Assembly (NCBI GenBank): GCA_045106195.1
Contig: JBGCEH010000014.1
Location: 102,008 to 166,007 of the forward strand
Source of the DNA: Granulosicoccus sp045106195
GTDB lineage: Bacteria; Pseudomonadota; Gammaproteobacteria; Granulosicoccales; Granulosicoccaceae
Direction: 5' to 3'
DNA: 64,000 nt
How positions within the stretch are numbered: the stretch's first letter is position 1; each line of letters starts with the position of its first letter. A program made the translations under genes and the position numbers. Shown piece by piece: positions 9,128 to 18,603 of the stretch. The notes below the pieces were generated by a model that saw only the letters and a list, made by a program, of their open reading frames with translations, searched no databases and was not told the origin of the DNA.

Positions 9128-9916
9128 CTATTTTTCATCCGGTTTTTCAGGAGCAGAGTCAGCCGCATCAGGTGTGTCTTTTTTATCGGCCTTCTCAGGT
9201 TTCTCAGCTTTGTCTTTTTTATCGGCCTTTTCTTCCTTGTCTTCCGTGTCCGGTGTCGCGGCAGCACCTTCAGTCTCAGTCGTCTCCGTATCGTCAACCG
9301 CATCTGTTGCCAGTCGCTGGTGCAAGCCTGCATTGAGCACCTGCGTGCCAAGGATGGACAGGACGCAATAAGCTAGAAAGAACCAGAATCCGTTGCCCAG
9401 TGATGCCTGGAATTCGACGAGTCCACGGCTTTCCTGAATGCCATTGCCTGCAAGAAAAGCGATAAAAATGGCGATGACAAAGACATCGGCCATCGACCAT
9501 TTGCTGATGTTGTTACTCACCCATAGCAGTATGGATTTAATGCGTTGTTTGACCGGTAGGAGGAGGCCGAGCAGAATTAATCCCTTGACCAAGGGTACAA
9601 CGACGCTGAACACCACGATGAGTATGGCTACGAGCAAGTGATTGTTGGCGTACAGCTCGTGGGCGGTACCCAGTATGCTTTGGGTCTTGTCAAAGGCCTC
9701 AACAGTGCCTGATACCTCAAGAGTATCAACCACCATATCCACCAGATTGTTCACCATGGCGGGTGTTGTCGGGCTCTCCTTGATCAGATCCTTGCCGACA
9801 GCCACAAGCTTTGCTTTTTCGACCGTGCCGGAGACACTCAGCATCGGCTGTGTCAGCCCGGGAAATAACAGACAGTAGGCTGCGACCAGCAGGACTATTC
9901 CAGCGATAGTTTTCAT
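9128..9916 (-). CDS. PqiA-like membrane protein with charged C-terminal tail
   Basis: This 262-residue protein resembles the paraquat-inducible protein A family in its membrane part: a helix at about 3-23, then helices near 95-120, 133-155 and 170-195, including a MADVFVIAIFIAF segment. PqiA-type proteins work with MCE proteins in lipid traffic between membranes, but no MCE gene is present here. The last 60 or so residues form a low-complexity tail of alternating Lys, Glu, Asp and Ala. Its ATG overlaps the stop of the MFS gene by 4 bp (ATGA), so the two are translationally coupled. Confidence 0.75.
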   Translation of the reverse strand: MKTIAGIVLLVAAYCLLFPGLTQPMLSVSGTVEKAKLVAVGKDLIKESPTTPAMVNNLVDMVVDTLEVSGTVEAFDKTQSILGTAHELYANNHLLVAILIVVFSVVVPLVKGLILLGLLLPVKQRIKSILLWVSNNISKWSMADVFVIAIFIAFLAGNGIQESRGLVEFQASLGNGFWFFLAYCVLSILGTQVLNAGLHQRLATDAVDDTETTETEGAAATPDTEDKEEKADKKDKAEKPEKADKKDTPDAADSAPEKPDEK

Positions 9917-11205
9917 GATGAGGACAGGTTACTCGCAGGGCTCTGGTTATTGTTTGACGACAGCGGAAGTGAATCATCCACTTTATGCAGAAACCACATA
10001 CCAGCCAGAAATAAAACGAGTATAGACAACAGGCCAATACGTGAGTTACCTGTTGTTGCAGCAACCACGCCAACCAGCAAGGGTCCAAGCACTGCGGCAG
10101 CCTTGCCCAGCATGTTGAGGAAGCCAAAATACTCCCCACTTTTACCCGGCGGAATAAGCTGACCGAACAAAGAGCGGCTCAGCGACTGAACCCCGCCCTG
10201 AACAAGGCCGAGAGCCACAGCCAAAACATAGAACTCGAGGCTGCTCGTCATGAAGGCGGCGCAGACAGTCGCAATGACATAAGCCCACAAGCCGATCCAT
10301 AGTCCGGTTTTGGCGCCGAAGCGCTGTCCAATCCTTCCGAATACCAGCGTGGCTGGAAAACCGATGAACTGCACCAGTAACAGCGCAACGATCAGGCTGT
10401 TGGCAGGTAGTCCGATAGCCATTCCATAGTCCACGGCCATACGGATGATCGTTGCCACGCCGTCAATGTAAAACCAGTAGGCGAGCAGAAACATCCACAG
10501 GTTACGGTGTGTACGGATCTCTTTTAATGTGTCGACAACTTTTTTCACTTCGCGTTTAACCGACAGGCGATCCTGGTCGGTTGCAGGTATTTCCGTGACC
10601 CCAAGCAGTAGCGGTAACATGAAGACGAACCACCAGATTGCCACGCTAAGGAACGAATACCTTACGGCCTCGCTGGCGTCAGCCAGGCCGAATAGCTCGG
10701 GTTTGAGGGTCATTGCCACGTTCACGAGAAACAACAGGCCGCCGCCGAGGTATCCCATAGAGTAGCCCAGAGCCGAAAGCCTGTGAAAATCATTCGCACC
10801 GGTGAGTGAGGGCAGCATGGCGTCGTAGAATACGTTAGCGCCCGAGAAGCCGATGATGGCAATAACGTACAGGATGATTGCCCACTGCCATGCGCCAGCG
10901 CCGATGAGGAAAAATCCGGCCGTGCAGAGTATTCCCAGCAGTGCAAAGCCTGCCAGAAGGCGCTTGTGTATACCGCCTGAGTCTGCTAGTGCGCCAAGCA
11001 AAGGCGCCATGAGAAGAATAGTGAAGCTGGCAATAGAGTTTCCAAACCCCAGCCAGAAGGTGCTGGTTGTAACCTCGACACCCTGGCTCCAGTATTGTTT
11101 GAAGAACAACGGGAAAAAGCCTGCCATGACGGTGGTGGCAAAGGCAGAGTTTGCCCAGTCATAAAACGCCCACGAGAATTGAGAGCGTGTCCGGTTTTGG
11201 CTCAT
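9913..11205 (-). CDS. MFS transporter, UMF1 (Atg22-like) family
   Basis: This 430-residue protein has twelve predicted membrane helices. The opening FSWAFYDWANSAFATTVMAGFFPLFFKQYW is the hallmark of the UMF1/Atg22-like branch of the major facilitator superfamily, and the later GGVQSLSRSLFGQLIP and GEYFGFLNMLGK segments match it. Yeast Atg22 exports amino acids from the vacuole; bacterial members have no clear substrate. It is the first gene of a probable unit with the PqiA-like and AEC genes. Start ATG is at 11205. Confidence 0.9.
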   Translation of the reverse strand: MSQNRTRSQFSWAFYDWANSAFATTVMAGFFPLFFKQYWSQGVEVTTSTFWLGFGNSIASFTILLMAPLLGALADSGGIHKRLLAGFALLGILCTAGFFLIGAGAWQWAIILYVIAIIGFSGANVFYDAMLPSLTGANDFHRLSALGYSMGYLGGGLLFLVNVAMTLKPELFGLADASEAVRYSFLSVAIWWFVFMLPLLLGVTEIPATDQDRLSVKREVKKVVDTLKEIRTHRNLWMFLLAYWFYIDGVATIIRMAVDYGMAIGLPANSLIVALLLVQFIGFPATLVFGRIGQRFGAKTGLWIGLWAYVIATVCAAFMTSSLEFYVLAVALGLVQGGVQSLSRSLFGQLIPPGKSGEYFGFLNMLGKAAAVLGPLLVGVVAATTGNSRIGLLSILVLFLAGMWFLHKVDDSLPLSSNNNQSPASNLSSS

Positions 11206-11248
11206 GGAGAGGCCCTGAACGTGAAGTCAGGACCGATAGTACTTGGGT

Positions 11249-11542
11249 TTAGCGCAGAGCGCGGCTCCAGCGGGAAATCACAGGAGTCACGCCCTTCACT
11301 ATATTGTCTCTGGCAAGCAGGCTCTGGGCCAGAATCGTCAAGGATTTGAGTAGCGAATTATCCTTGCTGGTCGGAGGGCTTGTCTGTTCCGAATAGACTA
11401 TCAGGGCGTGGACAGGCCTACTGTCTACACTGGAATCGAGGGCCTCCATACGATCGAGAAAGGTTGCGTAAGTGAGTTCATCTACCGAAAACTGCTCACT
11501 GTGGGTTTTGTCGATGATGGGATAGTCAACGGGTGTTTGCAT
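11249..11542 (-). CDS. Hypothetical small protein
   Basis: This 97-residue frame starts at ATG 11542 on the same strand as its neighbours and ends 43 bases before the MFS gene. It has no membrane segment or signal peptide and is not recognised. The amino acid make-up is reasonable for a small soluble protein, with an acidic first half (DELTYATFLDRMEALDSSVD) and a basic C-terminus. No clear ribosome site is seen, so it may be a chance frame in an otherwise empty 510-base gap. Confidence 0.35.
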   Translation of the reverse strand: MQTPVDYPIIDKTHSEQFSVDELTYATFLDRMEALDSSVDSRPVHALIVYSEQTSPPTSKDNSLLKSLTILAQSLLARDNIVKGVTPVISRWSRALR

Positions 11543-11715
11543 GATCAGCAGTTCGTCAAGGAAGTTAACGTCTACTGACTTTGTACCGTATTGTTATGAC
11601 AAACGGATTATCTTCAACGGAATAAATCGAGTTGCCGTTCACAATCACTGCGCAGATTTTCATTTGGCTGTTTTTCTGCCAAGGATATTCAGGACAACAA
11701 CCAGACAGACACGGT

Positions 11716-14268
11716 TCAATCGTCTCTAAGCTGTGCTGCGATGCTACGACGGGAAAGCCGGTAAGCGGGATAGAATCCGGCCAGAACGGCAGACAGCAAG
11801 GCTAGAAAGAGCGTCTCGGGAATAGATCCTACTGGCATAATGCTCTGCATACTCCAGCCGAATGAGCGCACGTTGATCACCTTGATCAGCACTTCTGACA
11901 TAAGCCAGCCAAGCGGTAGTGCCAGTGTGCCTGCCAGCAGGCCCATCAGCACCGTCTGGGTAAGTACGACTGACATGATGCGTCGGCGGGTGGCACCGCT
12001 GGCACGCAGAATGGCAAATTCGCGGGCCCGCTCCAAATGAAGCGCCAGCAACGCACTGAAAATGCCGACGAAGGCTACACCGACCGTTAGCCATCGCAGT
12101 ACTCGCGTTACCTCAAATGTTCGATCGAAGACGATTAGCGATTGACGATGAATCGCCGTATTACTCTGAATGATGAGCGGTTGCTCAACGCTTGAAAGTT
12201 GCAGCCGCAGCGAATCCATGACCACCTCATCATTGGCGGTATCTTCAAGGATAATGCCTAGCGAGCCAATACCCGGTTCATCCCAGTAGCGGTCAAAAAC
12301 CGGCCGTGCCATGAGCAGCTTTCCATGGCTCGACCCGTAATCCCGAAACACGGCAACTATCCCGAAGCTTGTAAATCCTTCAAGCTCGGTAAACACTTGC
12401 AGAGAGTCTCCCGGTTGCAAGTCGTGCTTGGTAGCCAGAGGTTCGCTGATCATGAGTGTTTGATCGTTTAGCCAGGCGCGCCATGGGTTGCCTGAGATTT
12501 CGCTGATTAGTTCGAAACCCTGCTCGCTCTGTTCATGTGGTTGGATAACCAGCATGTCAACATTGCCTACTGACGTACGGGCATCAATCGTGCGGCCGTT
12601 GCTGACACTTTTAACACCGGCGGTTGCCTGGGCGAGTTGCATACTATCGGATGCCAGAAATCGTGCGTTTTCCGTGGTAACCGCTTTGGGTGCCGTGATG
12701 TAGATGTCACTTTGCAAGGTTGTGCCGAGCCACTGGTCGACCGTCGAGCGAAAGCTGCCAATCATGACATCGACACCAAAGGTGGCCGATACTGCGATGC
12801 TTAGTGCCGCAATGGCAAGACCGGTTCTGCTGATATTGCGGTAGATGCCTCCGGCCGCCAGAGACATACTGACACCCAGTGTGTCCAGCCACGGTTTCAG
12901 GGTTCGCGTAACGGTGAAAACCAGCCACGGTATCAGCAGTCCATACCCTAGAATGATCAGCATCAATGCTACAAAACCGATGATCAGCGACTGAAGGGGC
13001 AACACCGATAACAACGCACCGAAGATCATGATGAGTAATCCGCTAATGGCCATGAACGGCAGCAGGCGGTGAGTTCGCTCTTCAATCAGGGATCGTTGTC
13101 GCGCCTGTATCGGGCTTGTCGATGCTGCATCAAATGCTGCAAGGCAGGCCGCCAGTAGGCTACTGCCAATACCCAGCAACAGACCTGTGGCAATTAACCA
13201 TGGGCTGAACCAGATCTCCTGGACGTGCAGTACAAAATAGAGATCGTTAATGGTTCGTGTCGTGAGCTTAATCAAGGCACTTGACAGAAAGTAGCCCAGC
13301 ACAATGCCGGCAAGCGATGCCACCGAACTGATCAAGGTAGCCTCCAGCAGGATACTGTAGAGCACCGTTCTCGCTGTTATGCCTGTTATCCGTTTGATCG
13401 CGAACAGCTCGCGTCGCTGTACTACGGCAAATGTCATCGTGTTGTGAATGAGGAATGCACCGACTACCAGCGCCAGAAGACTCATGGCCGTAAGGTTGAT
13501 ATGAAAGCCACGAGTCATTGCCTGCATGGTTTGGGTACGTGATATTGCGGGAGTGAGCTGCAGAGTCGCGGGTATGGCTGCTTCCAGCAATTGCACCTGA
13601 TCGCTGTCAAGTATCAGGTCGACGCGATCAATTTTGCTGCCTCGCGATAACAATGCCTGGGCAAACGCAATATCGCCAATCATCAGCCCCGCCGTCGCGG
13701 CCGGGTTATCGGATGTGTAAGTCGCTGCAAGATACGCTTCATGATCCTCGCCGCCCACACTAAGGTTGATAGTCTCACCTACAGGAAGCTTATAAGTTTG
13801 TGCGCTACTTTCGCTGATGATCAGTGCATCGCGTTGCAGTAATGCCTGAATCGGTAGATTGCCGGCCTGTGAAGTTCCTCGGTCAGTGGTTTCGCTTGTG
13901 GGTGAGGCTGTTCCGATTCTGTTAAACACAGCTTCGGCAAAAGGATCCAGTCCGAGCAGGGAAAAAACCTGCTCCCCTATTGCTATATGCCCTGTGATAA
14001 CGGGCGCCATGGCGAAATGGCTGAACTGATTGCGAAGCTTGACGTAGACCGCTTGATCCAGTCCGTTAGCACCGCTAAGCTGATGGGTGGTGCGTCCGTA
14101 CAACGCCTCGGTTGACAAGGCAAATGCCCTTTGCGAGCTATTATTGGTTACCAGAACCGCAGTTACAATTCCCACCCCCAGAACAATGCCCAACATGGAG
14201 AGCAGTAGCTGGGCAGGATGATGGCGATAGAATTGCCAGCTGGATCTGGCCAGAATTCTCAGAAGCAT
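11716..14268 (-). CDS. FtsX-like ABC transporter permease (YbbP-type)
   Basis: This 850-residue inner-membrane protein has an N-terminal helix at about 15-40, a large periplasmic domain, a central block of membrane helices at about 260-460, a second periplasmic domain and three C-terminal helices. Two FtsX domains in one chain match YbbP-like permeases of the MacB/LolC superfamily. Such permeases do mechanical work on envelope lipids, lipoproteins or peptides rather than passing small solutes. It begins 4 bases after the stop of the ATPase gene, so the two form one transporter. The substrate is unknown. Confidence 0.87.
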   Translation of the reverse strand: MLLRILARSSWQFYRHHPAQLLLSMLGIVLGVGIVTAVLVTNNSSQRAFALSTEALYGRTTHQLSGANGLDQAVYVKLRNQFSHFAMAPVITGHIAIGEQVFSLLGLDPFAEAVFNRIGTASPTSETTDRGTSQAGNLPIQALLQRDALIISESSAQTYKLPVGETINLSVGGEDHEAYLAATYTSDNPAATAGLMIGDIAFAQALLSRGSKIDRVDLILDSDQVQLLEAAIPATLQLTPAISRTQTMQAMTRGFHINLTAMSLLALVVGAFLIHNTMTFAVVQRRELFAIKRITGITARTVLYSILLEATLISSVASLAGIVLGYFLSSALIKLTTRTINDLYFVLHVQEIWFSPWLIATGLLLGIGSSLLAACLAAFDAASTSPIQARQRSLIEERTHRLLPFMAISGLLIMIFGALLSVLPLQSLIIGFVALMLIILGYGLLIPWLVFTVTRTLKPWLDTLGVSMSLAAGGIYRNISRTGLAIAALSIAVSATFGVDVMIGSFRSTVDQWLGTTLQSDIYITAPKAVTTENARFLASDSMQLAQATAGVKSVSNGRTIDARTSVGNVDMLVIQPHEQSEQGFELISEISGNPWRAWLNDQTLMISEPLATKHDLQPGDSLQVFTELEGFTSFGIVAVFRDYGSSHGKLLMARPVFDRYWDEPGIGSLGIILEDTANDEVVMDSLRLQLSSVEQPLIIQSNTAIHRQSLIVFDRTFEVTRVLRWLTVGVAFVGIFSALLALHLERAREFAILRASGATRRRIMSVVLTQTVLMGLLAGTLALPLGWLMSEVLIKVINVRSFGWSMQSIMPVGSIPETLFLALLSAVLAGFYPAYRLSRRSIAAQLRDD

Positions 14269-14272
14269 AGGA

Positions 14273-14998
14273 CTACCAGGCTGCGCTCTTTTCCAGTGCG
14301 GAGTCTGATAGTGAGTCGACTTTTCCCTGTTCCAGAATCAGAATGCTATCCGCGCTACGTGCCACCTCCATACTGTGTGTTACCAGTAGCATTGCAGAGC
14401 GTTGGTTCTTGACCAGATCAGTTAGCAGTTGCAGCACCTGCCGTCCGCTTTGCGAATCAAGATTGCCTGTTGGTTCATCGGCAAGGATCAGTGCTGGCTT
14501 GTGGACCAGCGCCCGGGCAATGGCTACGCGTTGCTGTTCACCGCCAGAGAGCCTGTCCGGGTAATCATCACCACGCCCGACAAGTCCGATAGCCACCAGC
14601 AGTTCATGAATTCGTGGTGTTTGCCGGGCAGTGGCCTCTCCTGCCAAGGCCAGAGGCAGGGCTATGTTGTCCTTGACGCTCAGCGTGGGTATCAGATTGA
14701 ATGATTGATAGATGAAGCCGATCTGACTGCCACGAAGCAAGGTTCGCTGATGATCATTCAATGACTTCATAGATGTCCCATTCAGCGTTACTTCGCCTGT
14801 TGAAATGGGTTCCAGACCGCTGATGAGATTCAGCAGAGAGGATTTGCCAGACCCGCTGCGACCGATTAGCGCAACGGTTTGTCCCGTGTCTACCCTTAGC
14901 GAGGCGGCGTCGAGAATCCGGGTGCAGGTTTGGCCGCTGGTGTATGCATGGCTTAGTGCATCGACATCTATGGCATGGGGTGTTTCAGGTATCGTCAA
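14273..14998 (-). CDS. ABC transporter ATP-binding protein (LolD/YbbA-type)
   Basis: The ATPase partner of the FtsX-like permease. It shows Walker A GRSGSGKSS, the Q-loop IYQSFNLIPTLSV, the signature LSGGEQQR and Walker B LILADEPTGNLDS, all typical of the LolD/MacB/YbbA group. I chose TTG at 14998, which overlaps the stop of the upstream gene as TTGA and gives 241 residues. A GTG at 15034 would add 12 residues and a 40-base overlap. Spacing of only 4 bases to the permease supports one complex. Confidence 0.88.
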   Translation of the reverse strand: MTIPETPHAIDVDALSHAYTSGQTCTRILDAASLRVDTGQTVALIGRSGSGKSSLLNLISGLEPISTGEVTLNGTSMKSLNDHQRTLLRGSQIGFIYQSFNLIPTLSVKDNIALPLALAGEATARQTPRIHELLVAIGLVGRGDDYPDRLSGGEQQRVAIARALVHKPALILADEPTGNLDSQSGRQVLQLLTDLVKNQRSAMLLVTHSMEVARSADSILILEQGKVDSLSDSALEKSAAW

Positions 14999-15450
14999 TG
15001 GCTGGTTTCCACAAAACGCTTTATTGCTTCCCACAATGATGCAGCACCTGCCTTGCCGAGCATTTTTTCAAAGTGCTTCGGATGAACGTAGGCCAGATCA
15101 TGCATCGTTCTGGCGTGATAGCGTTGTGTCAGGGGCACTATGCCTTCATCCGGAACGCACGCCGAGAGCTTGGCGTCGAGAAATTTCGGATGCCAGCCAA
15201 CTCGATTGTAGAATGCCAGCACCCCTTCTGTTCTTGCTATTGCAATGCCTTGTAACGGGGGAGACAGCCCTTCGAAAAAACTGCCAAGCATGACCTCCCG
15301 GTCGAAGTCGACTCCGGCAGTGACATCCGGCTTGATCCTTGAAATGCTATCGAACACGTCTTTCTTGATACGTCGTTCAAGGTCATCTGGTGCGTCAGGA
15401 GCGACAAGATGTGCCGCGGCGCGTATCGGGTCAGGAATCGAGTGAGTCAT
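14995..15450 (-). CDS. Conserved hypothetical protein upstream of ABC exporter
   Basis: This 151-residue soluble protein has no signal peptide or membrane helix and I do not recognise its family. It is rich in charged residues, with an N-terminal helical part (RIKKDVFDSISRIKP) and a YVHPKHFEKMLGK motif near the end. It is the first gene of a three-gene unit: its TGA overlaps the probable TTG start of the ABC ATPase, so it is translated together with the exporter and may serve it or regulate it. Confidence 0.65.
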   Translation of the reverse strand: MTHSIPDPIRAAAHLVAPDAPDDLERRIKKDVFDSISRIKPDVTAGVDFDREVMLGSFFEGLSPPLQGIAIARTEGVLAFYNRVGWHPKFLDAKLSACVPDEGIVPLTQRYHARTMHDLAYVHPKHFEKMLGKAGAASLWEAIKRFVETSH

Positions 15451-15516
15451 GGGAGCTGTTTGTGCGGTTTACACGTAGTATACGAAGTTGATGCGTTATT
15501 CACTCATTTCAATCTC

Positions 15517-16026
15517 ATGAGCCGCGAGGCTGACACCGACGTGTTCTATACGGTTCTACAACGCAGATTGCACTGGTTGGTTATCTTTCTGCTTCTGGGA
15601 CAGTATCTGCTGCAAGAACCCATGCGTGAGGCGATAGCGGCTATAGCGCGTGAAGAGACGCTGGGCTTCCGGCAGTTTCTGGTAACGACTGCACACACAT
15701 GGGGTGGGATTTGCACCGGGGCCATCATGATGTGGCGTTGGCAACTGCGCAAACGGGTGGTGCCACTAAACGGTGGCCATTTGTCCCAGATACAAACCCG
15801 ATGGGTCAGGGTGCATCATGTCAGTTTGTATGCAGTGATCTTCGGCATGGTTATCACAGGTGCCATGCATTACTACCTGGAATGGGCATTCGCCGAGCGT
15901 TGGCACGAGCTTGGCAAGTGGATGTTACTTGCGTTGATCTTCATCCACGTAGCCGGTGCGTTCTCGCATCTGAAGCAAGGCGGCACTGTTTTACGTCGCA
16001 TGATGGGTAGAAACAGTTTGCGCTGA
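15517..16026 (+). CDS. Cytochrome b561 family protein
   Basis: This 169-residue protein has four membrane helices. Histidines sit where b561 proteins bind two b haems: LHW in helix 1, TAHTWGG in helix 2, RVHHVSLY and the following helix 3, and IFIHVAGAFSH in helix 4. These proteins move electrons across or within the inner membrane, usually from quinol. I chose ATG at 15517 because the protein then opens with a short cytoplasmic leader before helix 1; a longer frame from 15409 runs into the divergent neighbour. It is followed by a cytochrome c gene, which is a plausible electron partner. Confidence 0.85.
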   Translation: MSREADTDVFYTVLQRRLHWLVIFLLLGQYLLQEPMREAIAAIAREETLGFRQFLVTTAHTWGGICTGAIMMWRWQLRKRVVPLNGGHLSQIQTRWVRVHHVSLYAVIFGMVITGAMHYYLEWAFAERWHELGKWMLLALIFIHVAGAFSHLKQGGTVLRRMMGRNSLR

Positions 16027-16156
16027 TACAATAGTGGTCAGGTGGTCATGAGTTTGGCCGATACCCTCCTTAATGAGAAACACCTGAGTCAAGAAGATGG
16101 CGATTACCGCCCTTCGGACTCATCATATGAGACAGAGCTTAAGTGGAGAAGAATGT

Positions 16157-17038
16157 ATGAGTGGTGCCACCGATAACGGCATGGTAAAGATAATGGGCAT
16201 CGTCATGGCCTGCCTGACTGTATTCGCTTTGGTCTGCGTGTTTGCTGCCCGAATGCTGGGTGTCGGAGGCGATAATTCTGCTGATCCGATGATGCGCAAT
16301 GCTCTCATGCAAAGAATACAACCCGTCGCGGCTGTTCGCACATCGGCTGATGATCTGGCCGTAGCTGATACCGTTACGGCCATGGCTGATGCACCCGCCA
16401 AGACTGGTGATGAGCTGGTCAATGGCGCATGTGCCGCCTGTCATGTGGCAGGCGTTGCCGGTGCTCCCAAACTGGATGATGAGGCGGCCTGGGCCGAGCG
16501 CCGTAAGCTAGGGCTGGATGCTCTGGTTGCCAGTGTCATTAACGGCAAGGGTTCCATGCCCGCCCGCGGTGGCAGTACCTATTCCGATGAAGAAATTAAA
16601 CTTGCGGTACAGACCATGGCGCTGTTCGACGTTGATGACAGTGCAGCGGCTCCGGCAGCCGAGCAAGCCCCCACCGCTGTTGCTGAAGAAACCAATACAG
16701 CGGTAGAGAACGTCGAAGAGACCGTTGCGGCCATTGTCGACGATGCGTCCGCAGGTGAACAAGCCATGGCCGCGTTGGTCGTCGGAGAGGTGCCAGACGG
16801 CGTAACCGATACCATCAAGGCTTCTGTAGACGGGGTTTGTGCGGGATGTCATCTCGCAGGTGTTGCCGGTGCACCCAAGAATGGCGACAAGGCCGCCTGG
16901 CAGGAACGTGCGGACAAGGGGCTGGCTGCGCTGACATCCTCTGTCATCAACGGGCTTAACGTGATGCCCGCTCGCGGCGGCTCCACGCTTACTGACGAAG
17001 AAATCCCCATCGCCATCCAGTACCTGATGAGCAAGTGA
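16157..17038 (+). CDS. Di-haem cytochrome c5-like protein, membrane anchored
   Basis: This 293-residue protein has a membrane anchor at about residues 10-33, an Ala/Glu-rich linker, and two cytochrome c domains with haem sites CAACH (92-96) and CAGCH (228-232). The MPARGG loop after each site carries the methionine ligand as in cytochrome c5. The two domains are near copies of each other, joined by an acidic spacer. The start ATG 16157 has a good ribosome site GGAGAAG at 16145-16151. It probably carries electrons in the periplasm. A strong terminator follows. Confidence 0.9.
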   Translation: MSGATDNGMVKIMGIVMACLTVFALVCVFAARMLGVGGDNSADPMMRNALMQRIQPVAAVRTSADDLAVADTVTAMADAPAKTGDELVNGACAACHVAGVAGAPKLDDEAAWAERRKLGLDALVASVINGKGSMPARGGSTYSDEEIKLAVQTMALFDVDDSAAAPAAEQAPTAVAEETNTAVENVEETVAAIVDDASAGEQAMAALVVGEVPDGVTDTIKASVDGVCAGCHLAGVAGAPKNGDKAAWQERADKGLAALTSSVINGLNVMPARGGSTLTDEEIPIAIQYLMSK

Positions 17039-17113
17039 CACTAACAGCGATCGTGTCTGGAGTATGATTTTCCGGGCTCGGCGCAGGACGTGATGATTTC
17101 GCTGGCAAGACAT

Positions 17114-17141
17114 AAAAAGGCGCTCACGGTAGCGCCTTTTT
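17114..17141. terminator. Rho-independent terminator, bidirectional
   Basis: AAAAAGGCGCT (17114-17124) pairs perfectly with AGCGCCTTTTT (17131-17141) around a 6-base loop. The GC-rich core is flanked by A and T runs on both sides, so it can stop transcription of the cytochrome gene on the plus strand and of the antiporter gene on the minus strand. Confidence 0.93.
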
Positions 17142-17212
17142 CTATTTTGGTATCAGGCTCTGCTGCGTGTTATCGGCCAGAGAATACGGTTCTGGCCGCG
17201 GCCGGGGACGTG

Positions 17213-18382
17213 CTAATCCCGGTAGAGCGCAGTGTCCATTGAAATAGGCGTCGGATAACGACGTACTATCCAGAAAGAGCTGGCAATAAAGCTCAGGATA
17301 GTCGCGCTTTGCATGAGTGCTGATGCTCGATCTGACATTACGTGCAGCTCGGTAGCAACCACCACAATCAACAGTGAAAATTCGCTGATCTGCCCCAGGC
17401 GAGCTCCGGTTTCGCGTGCCATCCGAACCTTTTCGTGTTCCCGCTCTAGCAATATGCAGAAAATCACAGGTTTTAATATCACGGAAACGGCTGCCAGTAT
17501 CAGCGCCGGTACCAGAACCTGCGGTAACGCGCCAATGTCGAAGCCTGCCCCAAGGGCAAAGAAGAACAGCACGAGAAAAAAATCTCTCAGTGGTCTCAAG
17601 CTGTCTGCAATAAATCTCGATACCGGGCTGGTAGCGAGCGTGACGCCAGCGACAAAGGCGCCGACCTCATGTGACAGTCCGAGCATTGTGGCCAGCTCAG
17701 CCAGACCCAGGCACCAGCCGATCGCCACCAGAAACAGATACTCCTGTATCTGACTAAAGCGCAGGAACAGATGTGTCAACACGCGGGTAGATATCCACCA
17801 CGCGGCGGCCGCCAGAGCCGGTAGTCCCACAAACAGTATGAGCGTCTCGGACAATAGATTATTCTTGTTCCCCAGGCCCTCCAGACCCAGCAGCACAAGA
17901 ATGGCCAACATGTCCTGCAAGAGCAGGACACTGACAATAAGTTCGCCCATGCGTTGATGATGCAGGGCGCTGGTTGGCAATAGCTTCAGCGCGATGATGG
18001 TGCTTGAGAACATCATGGCTGCGCCAATAAGCAGGCTGTCGAGCAGGTTGAAACCGAATGCCAAAGCTACGACAAAGCCGATCGCTGCAAATGCGGTCGA
18101 ACTTGCGGCGGTCACGACAAGGGCCTCACGGAACAATTTCCTGAGATCCCCGGGTTCAAGGCTGAGGCCGAGTAAAAAAAGCAGGAACAGAATGCCGATA
18201 TTGGCGATGTCGGCGATCAGGGTTGGGTTGGATACGATATCCAGCGCCCATGGGCCAAACATTGCGCCAAGAAGAATGTAGGCTATCAGCAGCGCCTGAC
18301 GAGCGTACAGGGCGAGGGTTGCAATCAGTGCCGCGCCCGAAAAAACCAGAAACATGGAGAAGATGATGGAGGGGTCGTGCAC
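17213..18382 (-). CDS. Cation:proton antiporter (CPA2, Kef-type membrane domain)
   Basis: This 389-residue membrane protein has about 12 helices of the Na+/H+ exchanger fold. Typical stretches are ARQALLIAYILLGAMFGP, LLFLLGLSLEPGDLRKLFREA and a SHEVGAFVAGVTLA segment. Members exchange K+ or Na+ for protons. Unlike KefB and KefC it stops after the membrane domain and has no C-terminal RCK nucleotide-binding domain. The start is GTG at 18382. The gene is divergent from the rhodanese gene. Confidence 0.87.
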   Translation of the reverse strand: MHDPSIIFSMFLVFSGAALIATLALYARQALLIAYILLGAMFGPWALDIVSNPTLIADIANIGILFLLFLLGLSLEPGDLRKLFREALVVTAASSTAFAAIGFVVALAFGFNLLDSLLIGAAMMFSSTIIALKLLPTSALHHQRMGELIVSVLLLQDMLAILVLLGLEGLGNKNNLLSETLILFVGLPALAAAAWWISTRVLTHLFLRFSQIQEYLFLVAIGWCLGLAELATMLGLSHEVGAFVAGVTLATSPVSRFIADSLRPLRDFFLVLFFFALGAGFDIGALPQVLVPALILAAVSVILKPVIFCILLEREHEKVRMARETGARLGQISEFSLLIVVVATELHVMSDRASALMQSATILSFIASSFWIVRRYPTPISMDTALYRD

Positions 18383-18431
18383 GGGGTGGAGGCAGCCTGA
18401 GTTCCGAGTGTGCGTAAGTTAACACTTTGCT

Positions 18432-18469
18432 GATGAGGTTAGCTGGCCACGCCTGAAACAGACCTCATC
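18432..18469. promoter_or_regulatory. Inverted repeat in divergent intergenic region
   Basis: GATGAGGT (18432-18439) and ACCTCATC (18462-18469) are perfect inverted copies separated by 22 bases. They lie between the antiporter and rhodanese genes, which diverge. It may be an operator or a hairpin in a leader RNA; no further support is visible. Confidence 0.3.
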
Positions 18470-18603
18470 GTCGGACTATTCGCCAAACACGGAAGGATTT
18501 GATGAATTCATGACCATTCCCGGTGAGATATCGTTTGCAATTGTGTCAATGCAGGTTATTCTTGCGGGTTGTTCCGACCAAGCCTAGGCCGTATTAATTC
18601 GAC

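Noticed and set aside
17313..17753. Plus-strand frame of 146 residues opposite the antiporter
   Set aside because: Shadow of a conserved membrane protein gene, with no start signal or family likeness.
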